NCBI GenBank assembly: GCA_036768485.1
Contig: JAVLUZ010000145.1
Coordinates: 4,744,660-4,808,659, forward strand
Length of the DNA: 64,000 nt
Reading direction: 5' to 3'
Origin: Mermis nigrescens
Taxonomy: Eukaryota > Nematoda > Enoplea > Mermithida > Mermithidae
The notes beneath the pieces are model-generated. The model saw only the letters and a list, made by a program, of their open reading frames with translations, was not told the DNA's origin and did no database searches. This document shows positions 10,179 to 22,194 of this stretch, piece after piece (the stretch's first letter is position 1; every line of letters starts with the position of its first letter). Position numbers and translations under genes: made by a program.

Positions 10179-11993
10179 AGGCCCTGCTATACTTCCCGCC
10201 GCGCGGCGCGCGCGGCGCCGCGTTGACAAAATGTGCTGCTATACTTCCAAACGCGGCGCCGCATGGCATGCCGCGCGGCATCTGCGCAGCACCCGCGTGG
10301 AAGTATAGCAGCACCGCGCCACGGCGCCACGTGGCAGATAAATTGAAGTTTGGACACTGTTCAAACTTTTGCCACGCGGTGGGACGCGGCGGCCTATATT
10401 TATCATTTATTTATGAGGGAAAGCTTGATTTTAGCATTTTTTATGATGTACTGATGTTTATGCATACGTGAAAGCGTGAAAATTGAATATATAATCGATT
10501 TTTAAGATGTCTGTGTGCAAAAATGTGTGTCTCTATTAGTGATGTAAAAGATCCAGATTTTTACCCAGATCCAGATCCAGATAAAGATCGGGTTCAGATT
10601 TTCTGGCAGATCCAGATCCAGATCAGAAAATAACCAGATCCAGATTCAGATCGTTTTGCCAGATCAAAATTTAAAATCCAGATCCAGATAAAAATATTTT
10701 TTGTGCAGCAATTTGTATTGCTAAAAAGGAAGGCGTAAAACGCCCAAACCCATGTGATTGGGGGGTCTTGGGTGGCGGGACTAATATAACAGCCCCCAGA
10801 GGGGTCTGGGGCAGAGCCGAGGAAAATTTGCATTTTAGAGCTTTTACATAAGAATGATATCAGTAAAAATTGTCTAAAAAGTAAAAGCTCACAAGTTTAG
10901 ACTCTTGAGTCAACCAAAAGACAGTGTAGTCTGCTTTTTACAAAAACGACATTAATCCAAATTACGAATGCAATTTTTTTAAACATTGCTGCTAAAATTA
11001 TAATGACTCATGAATACTTATCGTACTATTTGAAACTTCCTTTCTGTCTCACAGACATCAACAACAATTTTAATCAACAAATAATTCAAATTTAAATAAA
11101 ATGTTGGTTAATTTTAAACAAGGTAATATTTTTTTAATTGGTGTCTTTCAATCTGTTCCGACGTCCTAAGCATGACAAAAAATTCAAAATTTTCCCATTT
11201 TTAGGCAAAAAAGTCTCTCAAAGGTCAATTCTGATGATCATTTATGTGAAAAAACAACCTTTAATACATTTTTATCACTTAAGTTACTTTTCTGCAGAGC
11301 TTTAAAAATTTTTCTAAAACCAAAAAATTATGGGGGGTCAGCGGCACTTTTTGGCCATTCTGAGGGGGGTAGCACGGAACTGGGGTCAAAGGTCAAAACC
11401 TCCAGCAGACGCCCCCAAGTGCATGTAAGGCTAACCTACCTATATTAAATTGTAAAACAGAAAGGATACCATTGCTGAAAAATAACTTCCTGATCTGTTT
11501 AACCAGATATATCTTGACTAAACAGATACAGATCCAGATCAGATAACCAGATCAGAAAATAACCAGATCCAGATCCAGATTATCTGGATCTGGATCTGAA
11601 TCTGGATAAAAAGATCAGATCCAGATGATATTTTACATCACTAGTCTCTATGCCTTTCAAAAGTTGTTTTCATGATGCTGAAACCGAAAATGAGTTCAGT
11701 TTTTAATGTGCACAATCGTTGACCTATACTCTTTTCACTTGTTTTCTTGACACAGAATACAGTATACAGTTTACACATGTTTTACTTTTTTGCTGTTTTA
11801 CTACAGTTACAACACCTATAAAATTTTTTTCTGCCGCGCGGCGCCGCGTGAAAGTATAGCAGCACAACCCATGTCACGCGGCGCCACGCAGCGCGCAGCA
11901 GCACCGCGTGGCGTATGCCAGCGTTGGAAGTATAGCAGCTACTTCGCCATGCGGCGCCACGCAGCGCCATCGCGGCAAAGTATAGCAGGGCCT
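10179..11993. mobile_element. PIF/Harbinger-like MITE (GC-rich ends)
   Basis: Perfect 16-bp TIR AGGCCCTGCTATACTT with a 3-bp duplication TAA (10176-10178, 11994-11996). The opposite TIR of the host transposon keeps a related empty site with a single copy. Without its own insert the element is 700 bp. Its ends are packed with GCGGCGC/GCGCCGCG blocks and internal AAGTATAGCAGC repeats, a sharp GC peak in an AT-rich window. No transposase. A 3-bp TWA target and this kind of TIR fit PIF/Harbinger; the assignment is inference. Confidence 0.88.
10537..11643. mobile_element. hAT-like element E2 with GATCCA arrays
   Basis: TIR TAGTGATGTAAAA at both ends with an exact 8-bp duplication GTCTCTAT (10529-10536, 11644-11651). 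Subterminal hexamer arrays (AGATCC)n lie at 10549-10690 and 11505-11632. No recognisable protein. It is nested in the Harbinger-like MITE. Confidence 0.95.
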
Positions 11994-12452
11994 TAATACA
12001 ACTTTTTGTGCTGAATGCAGCTATAGCATTGAAATTGCTTATAAATTATTATTCCTTGTGCTATTTGGTCTCAAAGTGCCTTACAAAATTTGTCACTCAA
12101 GATTTAGGACATACTTTGATCATTATTTACTTCAAGGCAAAAGCAGCCGGAACCTTGATTTTTGGCCACTAACCAACATCTATATCCTCATTACACTGCA
12201 CAAGTATTAATCTCTATGAGTTATTAGTTCTAATTTTACGGACCCCCTTCTGAGCGAAATAATGAAAATTGTGAATTTTTAGCCTTTTCAGGGCCAGTTT
12301 TCAATATGTCTACCATCTCCGGTCTTATTTTCTTTGATACTATTGAAAAGAACAAATTTTCTTCTATTAGGAACTTGAAAAACTAAATTGGCAATTTTTC
12401 ATATAAGGTCTTTAAAATAGCCCTGAATTACCCTAGCTGTTCCATATAACAC

Positions 12453-12883
12453 ACATCTTAATGCACAGGATTTTCTTATTTGCTTATCCTAGCTTTCAGC
12501 CAAACAGCCTATCCAGATACATCATAACAATTAGCAACTACTAAATATGAGTATCATGACTTCAGAGATTGCAGTTAGCCATTAACATGAAGTTTTTCCG
12601 CGTGAGCACCACAAGCATTTGTTATGCTCAAGGGTCCACCAGTGGTCCACAGTGTCCTAGGACACTACTTCAATAACCATAATAGCATAAATGCTTTCTT
12701 GTATGAGGCTTCCTCTATCCGCCACCTAGGGGACGCGCCACTCAGCTCTGGTGGAACAGCTGGTGGTTTAGTTTTTATTGGATAACATGCAAAACATGAA
12801 AGCAACAGTACATTGTCACAAACAAAACAATACAATAAAGCTATGAAAGTAAACTATCAGCAGGAATTCATGACATCAAGATT
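12453..12883 (-). other. 3' region of the transposase-like gene
   Basis: No frame. On the minus strand an AATAAA lies at about 12772-12777, roughly 110 bp past the stop at 12884, and is a candidate polyadenylation signal. Confidence 0.45.
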
Positions 12884-14690
12884 TCACTTTCTTGACTCTG
12901 AAATTTTCATGCTTTTCAGCACCTCTGATGAGTAACTGTAATTTCGACCCACTGAATCAGCATTTGGAGCTGGCAAAACACCAATTATCTGCTGCTCTGT
13001 AATCCAGCATATGTCCTTTCTCAGAGGCCAATGGAAGATATTAAATGGACCATGTGGATGCATGAAAGTGACCACAGCATCTTGTTCTTCCATTGATGTG
13101 TCACAGACATTTCCGATCCACCGTTTATTGTCATAAATGCAGGCTAGGTATTCCCCGGGTTGGATGCTGTTAATTGATATACTTGGGCAGTTCGCTGATT
13201 GATCAACACCTGCAATAAATGACACTGTGTCATTGGACACTCTGCTTCTCTGAAGTCGTTTTTCATCAATTGGTTTGGAGCAGTGGTTTCTTGTGTTCCT
13301 GCAATGGTGCAACCATTTCAAAATCTTTTTCTTGTGAAGACCTTGCAGCCTCAATGTCCTCCTTAGTGACAAAAAGAAAATAATTCCATGAAGTTGTTCA
13401 TCACAAAATCTGAATAAGTCACTATTTGATCTGAAGTTGGGCGTTGAAGACTTGCCCTGCAGCTAGTTGCTTTGTGGTGCCTCCTATGCAATCACAAGGA
13501 GACTTTCCATGACTTGTGGCAAAGAAGTTCCATTCTGCGGTGATACCAAAGTCATTAAAGTGCTGGCATAAATTCATGAAGTTCTTGAAATGTTTGTATT
13601 GAGCCGCTCGCCTTCACTAAAATAACTGATGTGCTTTGACAAAGGAAAGTGACTTTTGCGGATGATCAATCAGCTTGGAGCAGAAAACAAGAAGTGCAAC
13701 TGTATCATGGCGCAAGCAATCACTAATGATGCAGAAGCTAAGAGACTCAATCTTTCCAATTGAAGCCCTATAATATACAACAAAGGGATATAATGTGGCT
13801 TCACTATTCTCCCAATGAAAGCCTTGTACTGCATCCACCACAATAAATGAATAGTTTTCAGCTGAATCCATCAAAACCACCAGCTTTCCGCTTTCAAGAT
13901 TTTCTTTGGTTTCTTCCAGATAGTTGCTTTGATGCTTGGCTATGAAATGATGAGGTGAAAGGTTCACAATTTTGGTAACAATTTCTTGGATGAAGTCCTC
14001 AATTGTCCATAGCTTTGTCTCCAGGGTATCTCGATCAGTGTGTACCCACTGCTTGTATTCAATTGTTTCATCAATGTCATTTTCTTCAAATGCTGCTTCT
14101 AGGAATCTTTCCAATACTTCCGATTCAGGACATTGGTCACATGGATGGAGCATGCAATCTTTTGAATCCATGTTGCATACCGTCTTGGCTAACAGAACCT
14201 TGTAATCATCTTTGATTGGAGTCACTGTGAGCATCAATTTAACATTTTGATGAGCTGTACAAACACAAACTGAGTGTGTTCCTGCTGAACCAATATTCTT
14301 GATAAGCTTCTTTTATGTTACAAAAAAGTAGACGTTTCTGCATATGCACTTTTGAGCCAGCTGGTGTTCTTATGGCAATAAAGTCTTTTTTCCGGGGCAA
14401 AGTCGGCAGACATCATCACTCTCATAGAATTTTGCTACGCTTTCCTTAATGTTCGCTGGTAATGCCTTTCCATGCTTTGGTTCTGGCTTTGCTAATATGC
14501 CATTCTCTTCCTTCAGCTTTCTAGAAGTTTTCACCATTCGCTCAGACACTCTGAACTCCCCATTATTTTTTTAATGCTCCAATGACTAGGAGCAAGAGTT
14601 AAAATCTGGATTTTCTCTGAGATGCTGATGAAAATTCCAGATTTGATTTCAATTCATTGATGAGCATTTCATACAAGGAGCAATTGTGAC

Positions 14691-14949
14691 CATACGTGGG
14701 CAGCAAGAAAATTCTGGGGGGGGGGTGCAAGATTTTTTTGAAGGTCAAAAAATGGCCTTAAAAATGGTGGTATTGATAAAAACACCATTTTTCGACGGTT
14801 CTCATCAAGCACTATCCATTGGCATCAAAAAATTGCTAAAAAACCGAAAAAAATTTTCAAAAATTGAATTCTGAGGGGGGTATTTTGATTTCTGGGGGTA
14901 TTTTGGTTTCTGGGGGTGCATACCCCCCAAACTCCCACGCCCAGGTGTG
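14691..14949 (-). mobile_element. hAT MITE family A, copy 10
   Basis: CATACGTGGGCAGC to GCCCAGGTGTG with an exact duplication ATTGTGAC (14683-14690, 14950-14957). With one octamer removed, the host frame reads through, so it landed in the second exon of the transposase-like gene. Confidence 0.95.
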
Positions 14950-15596
14950 ATTGTGACATTTTTGATCTGGTCTTGATTCTAATACATCATCTAGTTTGAT
15001 CCCTCCAACTACAGAAATTTTTGTTGCCATAACTGTTTGAACTCACCTCGCCTTATCTTTTGCCTTGCATATCCACTGGAATCCCTGCTTGAAACACGTT
15101 GAAACTTCAGTGGTGACAAACCAATTGCCATTAAGCTTGAGTTTAGGTCTGCCTGAAGCAACTGTAGTATCATCTTCATCAGAGTTCAAAGAGGGAAATA
15201 ACCTGGCCTTTTCTGCATTGATATCGACTCTACAAGCTGGGCAAAGCTTCTGTCCAGGCTTCACATCAATTTTTGTGAGTTGTTCCAAAAAGTCAGCTGT
15301 TGCAAGATTGATTGGACGCAGACCTTTGTTGAATACATGATTCTTCTTTTGAAATGGATTGCAGCACAATTTCCGGAGATATTCAAAATTAGTCAAAAGT
15401 TCTGCTTCATGATGCAGGCATATTTTGGCATCATGATTAAATTGAAATCTTCCTCTTCGAATCAGCAAGCCTTGATCCTTTCGGAGAGATCACTTATTGA
15501 CTTTAGCTGATGCTTGCCCTTGGTTAAGTTCAGTAAATGGCACACAGAATTTCTCATTTGTCCAAAGGTGCACTGCTCAAGGTCCATACTACTGAC

Positions 15597-15802
15597 CACA
15601 CCTTGGCGTGGGGGTTTAGGGAGTATGAAATCAATTTTTGAAAATTTTGTTCCGTTTTTTCGCAATTTTTTGATGCCAATGGATAGTGCTTGATGAGAAA
15701 TATCGAAAAATTGTGTTTTTATCGCCATACCACCATTTTTAAGACCATTTTTTGACCTTCAAAAATCTTGCACCCCCAGAATTTTCTTGCTGCCCACGTA
15801 TG
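15597..15802 (+). mobile_element. hAT MITE family A, copy 11
   Basis: CACACCTTGGCG to CTGCCCACGTATG with an exact duplication CTACTGAC (15589-15596, 15803-15810). It interrupts the extreme 5' coding part of the transposase-like gene. Confidence 0.95.
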
Positions 15803-16125
15803 CTACTGACCTGTGAAGCCATAGCTAATTCTGGCTTTCATTGTAATTCAACAATTGAGTAGAAATAAGTTAGCCAATTCGTAAGAATAAAAGCATCCAA
15901 GCAAGAATAATGAGCACAAAATGATAAGATAATTGTCAAGTTGCACATACAGATAAATGATGCACACATGACATCCTATATATTATTTATTTAGGATAGC
16001 AGAATTATGGAGAACATTCTGGAAAATTCTAGAAATTGCTTGTGCATGTTGTAAGACAATTGTACCTGCACATCAAATTTCCAGAAATTTCTGGAACCCA
16101 TGCATAGGAAAGGTGTACCTGCACA

Positions 16126-18081
16126 CAGAAGCGTAGCCAGGATTTCGGTTGGGGGCATAAACAAAAATTTTTTGAGACTACTTCTGCATTGAATACTAGT
16201 AATGTTATGTATAGTAAAATTGAGTTTTTCGACCTTTAGTAGTGTAGCCCAGTGTTTTTTTGCACAAAGTCCGTTTGTACATGTACGAAGATTGTCCCCA
16301 AAAGTCTTTGTACATTTTGTAGAAACACATTTTTGAGTACTATAATATGGTAGGGTAGTGATTTCAGGGTGGTAAAAACAACTGTTCGACTTTTGGTAGT
16401 ATATTTTAGCTAATTTTTGGGTCTCCAAGGGCAAAAATCACTAATAATCGTCTTAAAACGGCGCTAAGAACAGAAAAATTTGAAATTTTTCCTTTTGAAA
16501 TGCAATTTCTGCCAGTATAAAGATATATAGAATACACAATTACTCATTTCGGCGTGAAGCGCCAAAAATTTTTACGAAATTTAGACCTTTTTTGCAATTT
16601 TTGTCGTCCTAAAAATCTTTGTACCTGTACAAAGACGGTACCGAAAAGTCTTTGTACATCGGAATAAAATCTTTGCTGAATACAAAAAAACAGTGATGTA
16701 TCCTACCTAATTTATGGGTTTCTGACGATCAAAAATACAAAAAGTGTAAAGTGGCTCGAAGTGCCGAAAATTTTTTGCAATTTCTATCGTTTTCATGTAG
16801 AATTTACGGCCTTTCTATTGACAAACATTTCAGAAATTATAATTGGCGCAAAGTGCCGAGAAATTTAGTCATTTTTTACCGCCCTTACATTTTGTAGCTC
16901 TGTGAATACTAATAGTCTGACAGAGCAGAAAATTATCAAATTTGTACAAAACAATTTTGACAATTCCAGCTTCTAACAAGAAAAACTGCGAATAACCAAC
17001 TTTGTCTGAAGATATTTTGAGTGGTTCAGGCTTTTAAGCGCAATGCTGGAGCTTTGCAAAAAGAAAGAACAGTATCTGGCGGCGCTATGCGCCGGAAGAT
17101 GTTGACGTTTTTGCACTTTAAACTCAATTTATATCGCTTAAATCATACAAAAAAGACAAATAAATGCCGGCGCGAAACGGCGGAAATTTTTAGAAATTCT
17201 CAACTCGTTTACCTGGCTTGTTCTCACTAAAATCTCGTTGCACATGTACAACGAGATTTTACGTTTGCGGGGGTCTGGGATGGCGCGCTCAAGCGTTCCC
17301 AGCGGAGTCCGGGGCAGAGTTCCGGAAAATTTTGTAAAAAAAAGCATTTAAATGATAATAGTAATGTTAAAATTTTCTCAAAATCGGCCAAATCTCGGTT
17401 CTGAATCAAGCAAGCCTAAAAACACTTGGAATTGATGAACTTCTACATTGCACAAAACTTCTGAGCTGAAATGCGTTTTTTGACCTCTGCTAATTACATA
17501 GCGCAGCAACGGGACGCTGCCAATAAGATATAGAAAAATGTATCAATGAAAATTTTGTTCTTACTGTTTTCAGGCCCATTCGTGGCCTTCTTATTAACAA
17601 GATGCAGTTCAGAAAACAAGAAATACGCAGAAACATAAGAAAATTTGGCCATTCCTTACATTCTAGAATTATGTGTCCTTGTGAAAAAAGACAAACAAAT
17701 CAAAGAATAGACAAACTGGAACACAAAAGACAAACAAAGCAGAGAATAGACAAACTGGTACTTAATCATCTTCGTACTTTTACTATTATTATGCTCAACA
17801 AGCATGCGAAGTTTCAATCAACGAACAAATAGTGCATTAAATTAATAAAGTGATGTGAAGTGCTGGATTATTTTAGCTGATTTAAGCTTTTTAATCCATT
17901 AGATCTATATAACAATAAATAATAATGACTCGGCGCGAAGCGCGGAAAATTTTGACGTTTTTGCCTTTTTGAACTCAGTTTTCTGGACACACATTATTGC
18001 AACAGAAAAATCAATAATATTTCTGAAAAAATTTGGGGGAGGGCATGTGCCTCCAATGCCCCCGCCCTGGCTACGCCTATG
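16126..18081. mobile_element. ~2-kb hAT-like element (CGTAGCCAGG ends)
   Basis: TIRs CAGAAGCGTAGCCAGG and CATAGGCGTAGCCAGG (complement) with an exact 8-bp duplication CCTGCACA (16118-16125, 18082-18089). The interior contains a family D element (16250-16695) and at least five GGCGC-AA-GCGCC-type motifs followed by an A/T run, suggesting a composite of older repeats. Its frames show no transposase motif. The same terminus recurs at about 54770 (CCTGGCTACGCCTCTG). Confidence 0.92.
16250..16695. mobile_element. hAT-like family D, copy 1
   Basis: Ends CAGTGTTTTTTTG and (complement) CACTGTTTTTTTG, with subterminal GTACAAAGA/TCTTTGTAC pairs at both ends. Flanks GTGTAGCC and ATGTATCC match at 6 of 8. 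Nested in the 2-kb hAT-like element. Confidence 0.75.
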
Positions 18082-18195
18082 CCTGCACATCCGATTAACA
18101 GCAGTAAGATGCCACAAAATATTTGTACCTACAAATTGTATCAAAAGTACCATGACATTCTCCAATATAACAGCAGTCAGCATTGTAATATGAGT

Positions 18196-19216
18196 GGTAC
18201 TCCGAATAGCTAGGGTACTTCAGGGCTATTTTGAAGTCCTTATATGAAAAATTACTACCTTAGTTTTTCGAGTTCCTAATAGAAAAAAATTTGCTCTTTT
18301 CAATGGTACCAGCGAAAATAAGATCAGAGATGAAAGATATATTGAAAACTGGCCCTGGAAAAAGCTACAATTCACAATTTTTATTTTTTTGCTCAGAAGG
18401 GGTCTGTAAAATCAGAACTAATAGCTCATAGAAGGTAATGCTTGTGCACACACATGGGCGTGGGGGGGTTTGGGGGTATGAACCCCCAGAAGTTGAAATA
18501 CCCCCCAGAAATCAAAGTACCCCCCCCAAAAAAAATTTTTTTTGCTTTTTCAGCAATGTTTTGATGCCATTGGATAGAGCTTGATGAGAAGCGTCGGAAA
18601 ATAGTGTTTTTTTGCCATACGACCACTTTTAAGACTATATTTTGACCTTTAAAAATTTTTTCACCCCCCCCCCCACAGAAATTTTTTGAACTCCCCCAGA
18701 ATTTCGGTGCTGCCCACCTATGCTTGTGCAGTGTAATGAGGATATAGTTGTTGGTTAGTGGCCAAAAAATCGAGGTTCCAGCTGCTTTTGCCTTGAAGTA
18801 AACGATGATCAAAGTATGGCCTAAATCTTCTGTGACAAATTTTATCCGGCACTTTAAGACCAAATAGCACAAGGAATAATAATTTCAAAGCGATTTGAAT
18901 ACTAAAGCTGCATTCAGCACAAAAAGTTGTACTAGTATCAAATGACTCAAGGTAAGAGACACTACTATTGAAGCACTAGCTTATATAAAGTTGATCAAAT
19001 TCTTTACACCTCGCCCTTGATGACAGTATGGGTCAAATAAGTTGGCCGTAGCTCAGGGACCACTGCACCACTTAAGCCAAAATTTTGCGCAGCAACCTTA
19101 CACATACATATGTATAAACATACAAAGTTTGAACAAAATCTGAGATGGTCGAGTGGGAAAATCTGAGATGGTCGAGTGGGGACCATTTTTTATTTTAGGA
19201 CACTTGACATAGAATG
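18196..19216 (-). repeat. Right TIR of the 9.3-kb transposon
   Basis: Inverted counterpart of 9927-12452. It is interrupted by family A copy 12. It keeps GATACTAGTACAAC where the left arm carries the Harbinger-like MITE, which is the empty-site evidence for that insertion. A 26-bp segment ending GATGGTCGAGTGGG is duplicated near 19141-19180. Confidence 0.88.
18449..18722 (-). mobile_element. hAT MITE family A, copy 12
   Basis: CACACATGGGCG to CTGCCCACCTATG with an exact duplication CTTGTGCA (18441-18448, 18723-18730). The left TIR of the host transposon lacks it. Confidence 0.95.
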
Positions 19217-19590
19217 ACCCAACCCGTTTCCGGCGAAATTTTTTAAACTGAAATATGAGTAGTACTGCGTGACGCAGGCCTACTGAGGTGGTTCTGGGGC
19301 TTGGGAACGGAGTACCTCATAGATACATGTGAAGCGGACCCCAGTTCCGTTGGGGTTTCTCCGCTATGGGGGTGGTCCGAAGTGGCGGAACCGAGGTTCC
19401 CAAAGTAGGACCCACCAGGATGAACACGAAAACCCTTATCCGGCAAAATTTCACCTAATCAGGGGGACGGGCGTGTAGGTTTCGGCTCAGAGACAGGGTA
19501 CTCCATATGTACCAGAGCATCTCAGCTCTCGGGGCGGTCCGGAGTGGCGGAACCGGTGTAGAACCCATCAGGGTGAACACCAGACAGGTT
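19217..19590 (+). repeat. ~170-bp repeat array, continued
   Basis: About two units in the same orientation as 8590-9926, which shows that the 9.3-kb transposon was inserted within the array. Confidence 0.85.
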
Positions 19591-19985
19591 CTGGGGGGTT
19601 TAGTGGTTTGACGCCCAGAATGGCGACTGACCCCCACAAAATGGCTAGCGACCCCCCAGAATGGTCGATTTTTCGTAAAAGTTGGTCAAAGTCGCAAAAA
19701 GTGTGCCTTTTTAAGCGTCTTAGCTCATTTTTGGCTCAAAAATCCCAAATTTTCGGCGCATCGCGCCATATATACATTTCTTGACTATATTTTGTTCAAT
19801 TTAATCAATTTTTACAAGTTTGAAAAATTTTTTTTACGTTCTTAAGTTCTAGAAAGAAGAGCAATGTCTCAAACAACAAAAAACAGTGTTTTTGACGTGT
19901 ACCCTTCGTTTTTAGCCAAAAAGGGCACTTTTTAAGAATCTTTTGGGCCTGAGCCTCCTCCCCATAGAATTCCTACGCTGTAAAT
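19577..19985. repeat. Interspersed repeat family G, copy 1
   Basis: Family G (~400 bp) has a GGTTCTGGGGGGTTT-type start, CCCAGAATGG repeats, the TTCGGCGCATCGCGCC motif and a tail ending GAATTCCTACGCTGTAAATG. Related copies lie at 40580, 47555, 49435 and 54165. I found no clear duplication for it. Confidence 0.6.
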
Positions 19986-19998
19986 GTATGGTGAGCAC

Positions 19999-20261
19999 CA
20001 TACGTGGGCAGCAAGAAAATTCTGGGGGGGGGTGCAAGATTTTTTGAAGGTCGAAAAATGGCCTTAAAAATGGTGGTATGGCGATAAAAACACCATTTTT
20101 CGACGTTTCTCATCAAGCACTATCCATTGGCATCAAAATATTGCGAAAAAAACGAAAAAAATTTTCAAAAATTGAATTCTGGGGGGGTATTTTGATTTCT
20201 GGGGGGTATTTTGGTTTCTGGGGGGTGCATACCCCCAAAACCCCCCCCACGCCCAGGTGTG
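19999..20261 (-). mobile_element. hAT MITE family A, copy 13
   Basis: CATACGTGGGCAGC to GCCCAGGTGTG with an exact duplication GTGAGCAC (19991-19998, 20262-20269). Confidence 0.95.
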
Positions 20262-20269
20262 GTGAGCAC

Positions 20270-20875
20270 CCCAATCCCTTTCTGGCGAAATTTTTAAATG
20301 AAGCGAGGGTTTCGGGCCGGAAACGGGTTCGTGGGTGTTCACCCTGATGGCGCCTACTTGATGAACCCCAGTACCCGCACTTTGGACCGCCCCAAGGCGG
20401 AGAAATCCCCGTCGTATCCGGGGTTGACATCACTTATTAATAATGGGGTACCCCATTTTCCAGTTCTAAACACTCTTCATAGAAACCTATTTTGCCTGAA
20501 ATGAGGTTGGAGGTTTTCTCAGATGGGCACTACTTGGAGAACCCCAGTTCTGCGACTTTGGACCACTTCCGAGGCGAAGATGCCCCCAACTGAATCGGGG
20601 TCAGTTTCACATGTACAAATGGGTTACTCTGTTTCCGAACCCCAAAACCCCCTACAGTTTGAGAAATTTTGCCCGAAATGGCATTGGGGGTGTTCATCCT
20701 GATAGACCCTACTTGGGGAACCCCGCTTCTGTCACTTTGGACCACCCTCTACCCCCAGGGCGGAGGAACCTCCGACGGAACTGGGGTTCACAATCATTTA
20801 GGTGTGTTTATGTTTCTAGATTTTATCCATCGTTTCCGTGTCCGGATTTTACTACTTTTTCCCAATTGAAGCCAT
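20270..20875 (-). repeat. ~170-bp repeat array, right arm (- orientation)
   Basis: Three units in reverse orientation to the left arm (GGTGTTCACCCTGATGG, CTACTTG, AACCCCAGT, TTTGGACC). The outermost segment (about 20790-20870) is the inverted match of 6680-6790. Together they make a fold-back structure. Confidence 0.78.
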
Positions 20876-21216
20876 TTGTGCAGCGTAAAATTAATACAGT
20901 AATAGACTAGCGAAAATGGGCCGCTTGGAATGCAGCAGACTATAGCAGTCAAGAGGTCGAAAATACTCAATGCAGCATTGCGCAAATGAGTGCTGAGAAA
21001 GTATTTACATCGTAATACAATAAACAAAGAGGCGTTACCTTCAAAAATCAACTTAATGGATACATTCAAAAACAGATTTTAATGAACACGTGCATACACA
21101 TTCATATCCCGGCAGAAGTGTAGTATCAGGGACCATACATGCACAACCAGGCACGTTGCTCTGAGGGGGAAGGGTGGGGGGAACGGACCTACCAAAATTC
21201 AGAAAAATCGGGAAAA

Positions 21217-21946
<730 letters not shown>

Positions 21947-22194
21947 TAGTAATACCTGCTACCCTGGGGGTACAATGATGAAGGATGCTTGCTAAGTGCA
22001 CATGCACTAGATACGAAATTATGACATATTACGATCGCAAACCTGACGTCATTATACCACCGGAGGCTGAGCCACGGTACCTACATTTATCGGCTCTGCT
22101 GCCCCTTCTCGCCCCAAATTAGCATAATTAGGCGGGCCTAGGGTCCATAAATCCTTCCCTCCCGATCGGGATTATCGGATAAATCGATTCTACG

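Larger units (their letters stand above)
9927..12452 (+). repeat. Left TIR of the 9.3-kb transposon
   Basis: Matches the complement of 18196-19216 by eye, including GGTCCCCACTCG, GTATACATATGTATGTGTAAGG-type and GTGCTATTTGGTCTCAAAGTG blocks. It is interrupted by the Harbinger-like MITE (10179-11993). The intact right arm supplies the empty site there. Confidence 0.88.
12884..15822 (-). pseudogene. Transposase-like gene, spliced and broken
   Basis: Gene of the 9.3-kb transposon. The start can be read at 15822 (M-A-S-Q-V-S-S-M-D-L-E), with a family A MITE inserted after about codon 7. The first exon runs to 15047 and contains a CPAC cysteine pair. A 68-bp intron follows (GTGAGT at 15046 down to TATTAG at 14979). 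The second exon begins E-S-R-P-D-Q-K-C-H and is split by another MITE. The core (14237-13617) has VLMDSAENYSF, VQGFHW and ISDCLRHDT. The next frame holds QYKHFKNF, AEWNFFATSHGKSPCD and GGTTK; the tail (13372-12884) is an SH3- or chromo-like GEYLACIYDNKRWIGNV...FHWP stretch. I recall this motif set from uncharacterised transposon-type proteins of invertebrates; a DDE-type nuclease is inference. Frameshifts near 13635 and 13610 and in-frame stops near 13440 and 14590 kill it. Confidence 0.8.
9927..19216 (-). mobile_element. 9.3-kb long-TIR DNA transposon
   Basis: Left end CATTCCATGTCAAGTGTCCTA and right end (complement) CATTCTATGTCAAGTGTCCTA open inverted arms that match for ~0.7 kb each: 9927-10178 plus 11994-12452 on the left, 18196-18448 plus 18723-19216 on the right. 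It lies inside a ~170-bp repeat unit. The flank ACCCAAACCCGTT (9914-9926) is repeated as ACCCAACCCGTT (19217-19228), a 12-13-bp duplication with one indel, and the repeat array continues on the far side in the same orientation. The interior encodes a broken transposase-like gene. Superfamily not assigned; long TIRs would suit a Mutator-like element, but the TSD length is not the usual 9 bp. Confidence 0.88.

Noticed and set aside
10169..10471. GC-rich frame (PPRGARGAAL...), possible CpG-island gene
   Set aside because: It is the GC-rich end of the Harbinger-like MITE; the same words recur inverted at its other end.
3888..20433. Recurrent frames of the type MASKNCEKN...FWGV or MALKMVV...NTIF
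   Set aside because: They are read-through of the family A MITE in several frames, with no conserved frame among copies and no splice or start context.
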